Positions 11,401 through 21,407 of a stretch of 64,000 nt of DNA are shown in pieces (within the stretch, counting starts at the first letter, position 1; every line of letters begins with the position of its first letter). Location of the stretch: contig OY992834.1 in the NCBI GenBank assembly GCA_963921425.1, positions 14,386,164-14,450,163 on the forward strand. Direction: 5' to 3'. The position numbers and the translations under genes are program-made. Under the pieces are notes generated by a model that was given only the letters and a program-made list of their open reading frames with translations, was not told the origin of the DNA and did no database searches. Origin of the DNA: Dryas octopetala. Its lineage: Eukaryota > Streptophyta > Magnoliopsida > Rosales > Rosaceae.

Positions 11401-13198
11401 CATGCATTAAAAACCCAATTCATGTGATAGGAACAAGATGTGATAGTGACAGAAAATATAGGAACCAATGCATTTGATAAAAATCATCACAAAAGGTAAT
11501 AGTCGGACTATTCAGTATTCGCAATCTGGTATGGGCTCAACATTTGATTGAAACCACTATAAAAAAAAGGTCAATGGTCCATCGCTATGAGAAAGTAAAG
11601 CATATATGTAAATATATAGAAGCTTGTAAATATAAGGTCAATGGTCATTGGGCATATTATTACAAAAGAGGCAAATTGACCACTAGCCTAGAATTTGCTA
11701 GAAACATGGTCAATCTATAAAATATATACAGACCTTGCTAGCAATTATGCATGCTCGATCTGCAGTTCCTTATTTAAATTGCCACCATATACAATACCTT
11801 ATGGATTAGACTCCTATCTAAGTTTGGTCTACGAATTTTCAATTGCAAAAAAATGTCCTTCCAACTTCAAATCGAGTTGCAACTTAAGTGGGTGTTTATT
11901 TTGGTCTAATTTTCTGTCAAAATTAATGCGAAACAAATTATATGCACTAATGTAATAAATTTTGACGGAAAATTAGTTTGATGGAAGCAGGAACAGACCC
12001 ATTAAAAGTTGCTGGCGCGGGAAGGGAGTTGTCGGCGCAGAGGGAGGGGTTGGTAGTGGCCGGAGAGGCTGGGGCGTGGGGAGGGTTTTGCATCCTCCCT
12101 GCTTTTTTTTTTTTCTCTTTAATTCCTTTAATTTTTTTAAAATTATTTTTAGAGTTAGTTTTAATTGGTAATCGAGATAACAAATTTTGCCCCTAAAAGT
12201 TGATCATGTGATTGATTTTTAACAAATGTTTTAACAAATTTGATGAAAAATCTTTAATTGAGATAAATAATAATTTAGAGTTTTTAATTAGAACAAAGTA
12301 AAAGTAGCATCCTCAACTACGAAATAGAATATAAGTGAAATTATTTAATCATTTTGCTAAAAATTTTCCATAAAAATTTATGGGTCTGCCACTCGATAGG
12401 AGTAACAGTAAACCCCACATTGCAACTTGATTTGAAATTCAAGAGGCATCTCCATGCAATTTAAAACTTAGAAACCAAAGTTAAGGGCCAGGGGGTGTTG
12501 CTATAATTAAACCTTTCGATATATATTGATGGTCGCCAAAAAAATGTATATTAATGGTTACAATAAAGTTGTCTTCTCCCGCTAATTAATACAGCAATTG
12601 GTTTGAAGGCGATCGAATGGCCAAAAAACAAAAGGAATATAAGGAAGGAGTATTTGGGGTGCGGTTGACTGGTACTTAAATCTAAGATGGGTTTGCTGCA
12701 CAATTTTAAATTGCTTTAATTTTATTCAAAACTCAACTAAGCAAGGGTTTGACTAACTCAACTCAATTAATGTGTTTACTTTGCTCATTGGAGTTACACA
12801 CTTACACTTACACTTTCTCTTAGTTTTTATTTTTTATTTTTTTTCTTTTTTAAAACAGCCTATGAATGAATACATTTTAGACTTGGGGGCGTTTATGGTC
12901 CAAAGCCTAATCAAAAGCAACCCACTCTCTGGCCGGCCACTTCCTATCGTTTTGCCTACAATTATTTGGGGTGATTGGATTCTTTGAAAAGAAACCAAAA
13001 ATTCCTTCAAATTTAGTATGAAAGGATAATGTTGTACAATTTGATTCAAGTTTGCTTTTTTATAATTCAATCTCAGGGAGTGGGTACTCTTGCCTTTAGT
13101 TATGTCAAAAAGTTTTAATGATATGAACAAGTTGCGCGTAGGATATGCCTAAAATTGGCTCAAATGAAACTTCCTCAAGTTATGAACATAACTCAATA
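8443..13198. other. Gene-free AT-rich stretch
   Basis: Apart from the short tandem repeat at 9582-9700, I see no gene, RNA gene or bounded transposon. Open frames of 60-90 codons exist (for example 10361-10570 and 11695-11955) but show no known motif, no codon-like periodicity I can defend and no splice partners. A GC-rich island at about 11990-12100 lacks clear borders. Confidence 0.4.
9582..9700. repeat. Minisatellite, five copies of a 23-bp unit
   Basis: Five consecutive 23-bp units of the form GTGGAYMATACTTTATTAAT plus TGT start at 9582, 9605, 9628, 9651 and 9674, followed by a partial unit. The units differ only at the GTGGATAAT / GTGGACAAT / GTGGATCAT position. The array is non-coding. 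Confidence 0.9.
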
Positions 13199-13976
13199 GG
13201 CTTAAAATCTGTTTTACCCCCTGAAATTTTTTTTTCCTCACTTTGCTACCCACAACTCATTTCCGCGTCCCATTTAATTCTTTTCTGTCAACTCCATCTA
13301 TCAATTCATTAAAATTGGTCACTTGGCATGGGCATTTTTGTCTTTTCATCTATTTAAACAAATACAAAATTAAAAACTTAAAAAATTAAAAGAAAATATT
13401 AAAATTTGAAAAAAATAAGAGAAATTAAATCTCTCCACTTCCCCCCCCCCCCACCCACCCCCGCCTCCACACCCATTCTCCTACCCAGCTTCGACCCACC
13501 TCCCTCCCCCATTCCCCTCGCCCAACCCCGCCCCACCCCCCCTTCCCAGCCTCGACCCACTTTTTCTTTCTTCTCTTTCTCTCTACCTCTCCTCCCTCCC
13601 TCCCTCCCTCCCACTGACAATGAAGAAGATGGTGGTTTAGGGTGGGGGTGCTCGGGTGGGGGAGGGAAGGGAAGAAGAACATAGAGATTTTTTTAAAAAA
13701 ATGATTCGGTTTTTTAAAATATTTATTATTTTTTTTACATATGGCAGTTTACATATGGTTTAGGTGGCTATTTAGGGTCCAAGTGGACAAAACTAAGGTA
13801 AAAAGACGAAAAATCTCTGTCATGTCATCAAAATTGATGGACTGGCTCACATAGTTGACGGAAAATGATTAAATGGGACACACAAAAAAGTTGTGAGTGA
13901 TAAAATGAAAAAAAAAATGTTTTAGGGGATAAAGTGAGTCATGGTTGTAATTTTAAGGGTAAAACGATTTTAAGCC
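13199..13976. mobile_element. Foldback Mutator-like element with GC-rich centre
   Basis: The termini GGCTTAAAATCTGTTTTACC and its imperfect complement at the right end (ATTTTAAGCC) open long inverted repeats of about 150-200 bases. Inside each arm are periodic blocks such as ACCCCCTGAA, CACAACTCATTT and CCCATTTAATTC. The flanks TAACTCAATA and TATCCCAATA agree at 8 of 10 positions, a plausible decayed 9-10 bp duplication. The centre (13435-13670) is a C/CT-rich low-complexity tract that generates spurious proline- or glycine-rich frames on both strands. Confidence 0.62.
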
Positions 13977-16388
13977 TATCCCAATATATTGTATATATGG
14001 CCCTGATCTAAGATTCCCAAGGCCCCGGTAGCAAAAAAAAAACAAACAAAAAAGATTCCCAAGGCCCCACTAATATCCGTTTTTCTTTTTGGAGTTTTGT
14101 GGGATAGTGTATGGAAACTGCGAAAGTTTATTCTTTTCTCATTTGGCCTTGAGTTGGAAGTTTCAGTTTGGATAAGGACATAAGGAAATCATAGTATGTG
14201 ATGGTGATTCAAAAATCAATAACACTATCTGTTCACATATATGCATTTCACATCGAGGAAATTCCATACAACTCTTTGTCAACTTTCTCTTGTCTTCTTC
14301 TTGTATTTTTTTTTTGGTCACTGTCTTCTTGTTGTATTTGATACTAGAAGACTAGAAGTAGCATCATATACCAGTAATCTTAGTAACGTACTAACGTGTA
14401 TATTGTGTGATGAAAATAATAGTAGGAAGACCAAAACAAAGTATGGAAGAAAAACTGAAAAAGTCATGAGTAGGTAAGCACAGTATAGATAGAAAGTGAG
14501 GTAATGTGTATATATTACACTAATCTTAGTTCTTAAATGAATTATTATTGGTTAATGGAATAGAATTATAATTGATATTTTTTCTTTAATTTAGGTACTA
14601 AATTGGGATAAGTTAAAGTTAATTAAGTACCAAAAATTGAAGGCATTAGACTGACCATTAAGTATTTATGACCTTATTAGAGGGCTCAGTTCTTCCAATG
14701 TAAGGCTAATACTTACATATTCTTATATTTATGCATCCAATTACAAATAAAAAGTTTCATCCATATCATAACAAAATATTTATATTTCCAGTATTTCCAA
14801 CCACTTGGAACAAGAATGTTGGACTCATCAATTTCTAACAACTCCATTTTGACAAATGAGTTTAGAATTATTAAATTCTGATTCCACGTACAAAACCTAG
14901 CTATATAGACTAAAAGGTGCAAAAACCATATATGTGAATAAGATATAAAATCCCTTTTATTGGAGAAGGTGTTTAATATGATTAGGTGATCTTATTAATT
15001 TATGTGTTATAATATGAAGGGAGATTTAGAGTCCAGTCTATTTTATGAGTATTTCTTAGACTAAAACTGGTAGTGATTTAGGTTTTTTAATTAATTCATT
15101 TTATTTTTCTTCTTTGCCCAAAATATCGGAGTTAAAATCTAACATGCAGCCTCTACAAAGCCCACTCTACACCCTAAGAGGGGAAATACCCTTTAAATCG
15201 GGGAAGGACTTTATTATGAATTAAAAATATTTTTTTTTTATAAATTAAAAGGACTTTATTATGAATTAAAAGAATTTTCTTATAAATTATTATAAATTAA
15301 AATGATTTTCTTATAAATTTTAAAACACCCTTGATTTTCACCTAAAAATTGTTTTTCTAAAAGACTTAAGACTAATTATCTCTAATATGAATGAACGTTC
15401 AATTTATATTTTTAAAATATAATATTAATAAATGTAAACGTGTTATAATATATGCGGATTAACACCATGTGACTGTTTTCTAGTAAAAAAATTACTTATA
15501 TCAAGCAAATGTTTTAATTTTAAACATAAATATTGATTGATGATTGACATGCAATGGAGAAGCTAGCAATTAAATTGATGTGGCCTTCTTAATTTAAAGG
15601 TGTTGATAATTGAGGCAAAAAAAAAAAAAAAAAAAGGTGTTGATAATTGATTTGGGGCTACGTACATACTCAGCTGGAGTAGAGACTAGAGTAGAGTAAA
15701 GTAGCTTCTTTATTACCAAGCAATTAATAAAAGATCACTTTGTGGATACTTCGATAGAAGGTCGACGTTAGGCACCCTCATAGTCAAAGTCTGTGTAAAT
15801 TTCGTGGAGCTCGAGATGCTTTAAAACACACTCTTGCATATATAGATGCACTTGCTTCAAACGTGGCCTTTAAGGCTTTAATTTTGAATGCCTTTTTAAA
15901 GTCGACAAAATTTAAAAGCAATAATGTTAGGTTACAAATTGATGTACTAATTAAATGTAACATCATCTCTTAAGGCACGACCAAAATAGGATGTTCAGAT
16001 TTTAAGAAAAGTGTAAACATCCTTCATTCGGTTAGTTTGCATTATAATTTTATAGAACAGTTCATTCTTTAAGTTATTTTTTAAGAATCATCCTTACTAA
16101 AAGTCATTAACAAAGTCCATTCAATTATAATCTAGAAACACCAATCAGTAATGAAGGTCTTCTCTCTAGATTTTTAACTAAATCACAGCCAAATAAAAAA
16201 TTAAGTTTCAACTTAATTTATCCGTGTACGCGAATACGGAGCGGAAAAACTACACTACTGATCGCTCGACAGCCTACCAAGAGCTCAGTGCATACATATG
16301 CATCTTTTTTGCTTGTAGATGCGAGTGTATTTGTAAGCCGCCGAGCGCTCAGTAAATTTGTCGAACACTCAGTGGACAATTTAAATTT
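13977..16388. other. Intergenic DNA containing an interspersed repeat
   Basis: No gene was recognised. The only structured part is the interspersed repeat at about 15008-15390, listed separately. Short frames (14241-14477, 14713-14922, 15784-15966) have no identifiable domain. Confidence 0.35.
15008..15390. repeat. Interspersed repeat family, copy 1
   Basis: This stretch matches 24386-24742 in the same orientation. Shared blocks include AACATGCAGCCTCTACAAAG, CTACACCCT followed by GGGGAAATA, TTATAAATTTTAAAACACC and AAAAGACTTAAG at the end. The copies differ by many small indels, so the family is old. No terminal repeats or coding capacity were recognised; the superfamily is unknown. Confidence 0.7.
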
Positions 16389-16823
16389 GGGTTTTTTTCA
16401 TATTTAGTACCTAAACTTTGATCATTGTCTTAATGTGGTACCTAAACTTTTATTTGTCCCAATTGAGTACCTAAACTTTTATTTTGTGTCTAATAGGTAC
16501 CAAAATGAATTTCTGTTAAAATTGTCAACAAAAATTAGGGGCAATATAGTCACTTCAAAAAATTTATATTTTAATTATAATTTTTTATTTTTTTTGGTTG
16601 TTGTGTTTTTTTTTTAATAATAATTTTAAACATATAAAGAAAATAATTAAAATATACTTTAACTATATTGCCCCTAACTTTTGTTGACAATTTTAACAGA
16701 AATTCATTTTGGTACCTATTAGACACAAAATAAAAATTTAGGTACTCAATTGGGACAAATAAAAGTTTAGGTACCACATTAAGATAAGGGTCAAAGTTTA
16801 TGTACTAAATATGAAATAAACCC
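16389..16823. mobile_element. Near-perfect hairpin MITE, 9-bp target duplication
   Basis: The 435-bp element consists of two inverted arms of roughly 180 bases around a short A/T-rich loop. Its tips are GGGTTTTTTTCATATTTAGT and, on the opposite strand, GGGTTTATTTCATATTTAGT. It is flanked by identical 9-bp TTTAAATTT (16380-16388 and 16824-16832). The arms are so alike that the same 33-residue open frame appears on both strands. The 9-bp duplication points to a Mutator-derived miniature element. Each arm carries repeated blocks built on GTACCTAAACTTT. Confidence 0.85.
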
Positions 16824-16832
16824 TTTAAATTT

Positions 16833-19305
16833 CTACTTAAATTTTCAACCGGTTAAAGTTTGATTCAACTTTTTTTTATCATTTTGTGTTTCTAATTAAA
16901 AGACCCTTTACAAACTTTGTCAACTAAATTAAGTATACGTAACATGTCAGTTGAAGTTTAGGGACCGTTTACCCTTTTTTTTCGTAACATTGTTTTTTAT
17001 TTTATTTATGATATTTATAGATAAAAAAAATATCCTAAAACGAATTTTTCAATCGCGAACCAAACCAAGCCTCAGTTTTATCATAATGTTTTTTCTCTAG
17101 CTTTCCGGCCAGTAAAGCAAATGCAACCTTAATGAAACTGAATGGTGCTTTTCCTCATCGCAAAAATTATATTTCGGTCACTTTTATAACTGATCTCATA
17201 TTTTCAATTAACAATTTATCATTTATACAAGTGTTAGGCTTCATTTATACAAGTGGTGGCTTTATGTAATTATAATATAGGTGTTATTAATTTGCATGGG
17301 CGAGCTATGAATTTAAGCATGTCAAATTTCAAATTTCAAATTTCAAATTTCATATCTAGCCTTCTCTCTTAGGGGCGTTTGATGTGGATAAAGCCAGCAA
17401 GGATTGAAAAACTTTTAACCTAATCCCATGTTTGGTCATTTGAATGAATTTGGACTGGGATTATGGATTATCGGCCCAAATTAATTATTCAGTATTTGTT
17501 AGGATAAGCTTTCCAGCTCAAAAGTTTGAGATAACCTATTATATATATATTGGAACAATAATGTTAGAGATTTTAAATTTATATCTCAAATTTAGATCTT
17601 AAATGATGTGTCATTACACCTGTCAGTGTTTTACTTATTGTGAAATAAATAATCTTTAATATGAATTATGTATATATAAATTAATCAAAATACTGATACA
17701 TTATTTTGAGATTTAAATTTGAAATCCCTAATACAGCTCATATTGGAAAATGCTTAGCTCCATTCCCAGACAAAGGAACTCCCTATTCCCATCTCATAAA
17801 ATCATATCATTTTTTTATCTTTTTATCTTATATATGAATTGATTTTTTGTTTATTTAGAATAAAAAGACAAAAATGACATAGGGAGTTCTTCCATCGGGG
17901 GATGGAGTCAAGCATTTTTCTCGTATATTTCCAGGGAGCCCCAATGTTGGGCCAGTGGTATAATTTGAAATGTGGGGTTGTTGCCATGGTGGGAAGTTGT
18001 TAACACTATATGACGCAGTCACGCATGTGGTTGGTCCCAACTCCCAAGCCCCATCCCATGGAGCTCATATATATATAGTCAGTTTTGGCACGTTGTTCAG
18101 TAACTTGTGGCCCAAGATAAACCTTCCAATTATTATCGTCAAATTTGGTGGCACATAATTACATAAACACTATCTCAGCCTGGTGCATTTTCCACTTCTC
18201 TTTTTCTCTTTTTCTCTTTCTCTTTTGCACTTTTACTCTTTTCATAGATGAATACAACTCCTCATGAAAAAGACCAAAGAGTATCATGGCCTCACCAGAG
18301 CAGTAGGCCTGACTTGGTGCAAAAACCATTGGCTTGAAACCATTAATTGATATAAAAAATAGAGAACTTGCATGGCTCAATACTCAATAGTCAACATGCT
18401 ATACATATATAACTGTCATTAGTGGCTCTCTCTTCTCAGCATCTTCTTTCACCACATAAATTTGTGCAGATTCCATCTCACAAAGTTCAACTTGCTTTCC
18501 TTTTTATGCTAAAAGGATATACAAACATTCCAAGACATTTTTTATTCTTATATTATGTAATTTCCTTTATGGGTATCTTTAATTGACAAGGTATATATGA
18601 TCTTGAAAAGATGGTTATTTGATAAATCCCACATGCATGCAGGTCACTACTGGCCATCTCCGGTACATTACTTAAGTAATTATATAAATATTGTCTTCAA
18701 AAACAGTGTCTTTAAAATACATTTAATTTGTACAATGATAATCGGAATAGGATGCTTATGGCTAGGGATGGCACAATGAGTAACCATACCCATTTCAAGA
18801 GTTTCATTTTTCAGCACTGTTGGGTTTAATTTCCATATATATATATATATATATATATATGATTTAGAATACCACCATTGTTATTTGTTGGCCCTTACAC
18901 AAGAAAAAAAAAAAACGAATATACTATGCAGAAGGTGTAAGGTAAGATTCCATGACAACAATTATCCATTAAAATTAAAGTTGTATTTTCAGCATGACCA
19001 ACCAAGTACCTGCTCAGTGCTCACCCTAGCTTTCAAATATTATCATTAATATGGGCTAAGCAGGCTCAGGAAACAAGCCCAGCACGCCCTTCTTGATATT
19101 AGGCAGAAAAGATTTTTGGGCTCAGATGTGGTGTCAGGCTGTGTGGCCCAAATTCTCAATTTATGTGAGCTATGATTGGAGTTAACTGGTTAAGTAAGAG
19201 CCCCTGGCCAAAAATAAAAAAACTGGTTAAGTAAAGAGTATATCCATGGTACCAAATTGGAAGTTCCATTTCCAATTTTGATAGCCCAAGTAAAAAAAAA
19301 AAAAG
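16833..19305. other. Intergenic DNA with one possible MITE
   Basis: No gene was recognised. There is a (TA)n run at about 18833-18860. The 17564-17731 interval is listed separately as a weak inverted-repeat element. A 73-codon minus frame at 18159-18380 shows only a Lys/Arg-rich tail from CTCTTTTT repeats and is not called. Confidence 0.35.
17564..17731. mobile_element. Short inverted-repeat element, weakly supported
   Basis: TTAGAGATTTTAAATTTATA at the left is inverted as TTAGGGATTTCAAATTTAAA at the right, giving about 27 bases of terminal similarity around a ~170-bp unit. No clear target duplication is visible, so the class is not assigned. Confidence 0.4.
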
Positions 19306-20602
19306 AGGGTTGTTATTTGCACACCCAATTTCCTCTCCGCCGGTGCTATTCCGACTACCCTAAACTACTGAGTTGACCACCCTATTTCAAAATTTCAACT
19401 TCACCCTTAAAACAAAAAATTTCAATTTTGTTCGTCGGTTCATTTGACAGTTATCTACCGAAATATTTATGGTTATTCGACAGTTATCTACTGAACATTG
19501 GTGAATTATTCGGTGGATAACTACCAAATAGAAATGAAAAAAGCATTCACAGTTATCTACCGAAATGTTTGTGTTTATTTGACACTTATCTGCCGAATAT
19601 TGGTGGATGTTTTGGTAGATAACCATCGAATGGATCTGGATAATTTTATCATGTTTTTGCAATAAAGGGTAAAATAGGAAAGTTGGACAAAATATGTTAG
19701 GCTGATCAACTCAGCAACTGAGGGTAGTCGACATAACCTCACTCTTTCCTCTCATTACACACCCCCCACACTTAATTTGTGACTTGACCTAATTGACACA
19801 AAGTGAAAAGACCCTAAAGGACAACCCATATTATTTGGAAAAAAAAAAAAAAAAATTCTCTTTACAGTTTACGCACCCCAAACCTAACACTCCCCAACCC
19901 CGACCTTTGAGGCACACTCTCTCCTCTCATAAGTCATAACCCCATTCCCCATTTATTCATCTTTCATCCACTAAACCCTAAACCTTCTCTTTATTCTATG
20001 TAGGTAATAATATTGTAAAAAAATACATTAGTTTTGATGAATGAAGCCTCTATATGTCCCTTATACATCTTCAAATGAGATATGTTAGTAAATTTTTGAG
20101 GTTTTTTTTTTTTTTTTATAAATTTCGTGTTCTTTCATTTTTTATCACGATTCGTTCGGCAAACCAGGGCCAAATGGTTCTAAATCATCTTAAACAAAAA
20201 AAAAGTGTTGGGATGGATTAAACAATTGAAATTAGATAGAAAAACCTTAGATTACATTTGAATCAAAAAATTTTAAGGCGTGTGTTGATGGCTTCGAAAG
20301 ACGACAGGAAAGAACTAGCAAGGCGTGTGTTGTTGTGTTGCTAGTAGAGGTTTGGTAGTGTTGAGGGGGGTGGGGTGTGTGGTGTTTGGAATTGTTTGGG
20401 GGGGGGGGGGGGGTGGGGTGTGTAGTATTTGGAAGTGTTGGGTGGGTGTGTAGTGGGAATTTGGTGAGAGGAATGAAATAAGGGTATTTTGGTATTGTGA
20501 GAGGTATGTTATGAGAAATTAAAAATTTTTAAAAGTTAGAAAGATGTGTAGTGAAAAAGGCGTGTGTAGTGAGAGGAAATGGAATGTGCAAATAGAAGCA
20601 CT
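19306..20602. mobile_element. Non-autonomous inverted-repeat transposon (host of a nested insertion)
   Basis: Once the inner element at 19338-19744 is set aside, the left end (TATTTGCACACCCAATTTCC, then CTCATTACACACC) is inverted at the right end (TATTTGCACATTCCATTTCC, then CTCACTACACACGCC). This leaves an outer element of about 880 bp. A G-rich tract lies near 20395-20420. No transposase frame was recognised, and its own target duplication is unclear. Confidence 0.6.
19338..19744. mobile_element. Nested Mutator-like MITE with perfect 9-bp target duplication
   Basis: The element is flanked on both sides by TTTCCTCTC (19329-19337 and 19745-19753). Its ends form an inverted repeat centred on CGACTACCCT and CTGAGTTGA (right end: TCAACTCAG, AGGGTAGTCG). 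Two internal units based on CGACAGTTATCTACCGAA are repeated and partly inverted, so the minus-strand 91-codon frame is itself a two-unit repeat. It has inserted into the left terminal repeat of the outer element. Confidence 0.75.
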
Positions 20603-21407
20603 AACAAAAAATCATCTCAATGGAAAGAAATGAGAGTACAAAAATTGGTACAATACGAATTGTGCTACCAAATATGATTTTGAAAATGGAAAATGATATC
20701 GTGGGTACTATTTGAGTTTTCTTGAGACTCATCTGGAGCGAGAAATTTGTCTTTTTGCGTATTAGCCCTTCACTTGAAGTGAAGCTTCAAAAAAATAAAA
20801 ACAAAAAAAAACAAAAATTTAAGATGTAAAATAAGTCATTAAAATTTAGGACAAGCATCTTATTACAAAGTAGTATTCCCATTATCTTTGAGGGACACAA
20901 GACATGAAAATCACCTAAAGACACTACAGCCTTGTTAGGTCTGAAAGATAGGGACTGCTGTTGGCTGTTCTTATTGATTTCCAAGTTGGTTGCTTTTCTC
21001 TTTTCTGCTGTGCTCTATCTCTGTCACAGAGCTCAATGGATTGGCCTTTGGACTCTGCATACATTCCCAGTTACCACAGTGCTTTGCATACTACACCTGT
21101 TGATCCATTTACAACTTCATGTCTCAACTTTGTGCTTATACGTACTGTTGGGATTCATCCCCTTCTCCCCTCCAACCTTTTTTTTTTTTCTTGCTAGTTT
21201 CCATTTTTCCCCAAAAACCCAGAAAAAATCATGAACATTAGGAATGCCATGATAGATGAAAACATTGCCACAGAAGGAGCAAATTATCTTCAGCTAAAGC
21301 AATGATTCTCAACAATCTAAAGTGAAGCCAGAATTGATCTTGTAACTCAGAAACAGAATATGCAGTAACTATATGGAATTGGGGAGTAAAAGTGGAGGAT
21401 GAGAAAG

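Noticed and set aside
13399-13684. Gly/Arg-rich and Pro-rich frames on both strands
   Set aside because: They arise from the C/CT-rich low-complexity centre of a foldback transposon, with no domain or splice context.
16435-16777. Two identical short frames on opposite strands
   Set aside because: They are the two arms of one hairpin MITE, not genes.
18159-18380. 73-codon minus-strand frame
   Set aside because: Its basic tail comes from CTCTTTTT repeats; there is no homologue or splice partner.
19387-19662. 91-codon frame with internal repeats
   Set aside because: It lies wholly inside the nested MITE and reflects that element's duplicated hairpin units.
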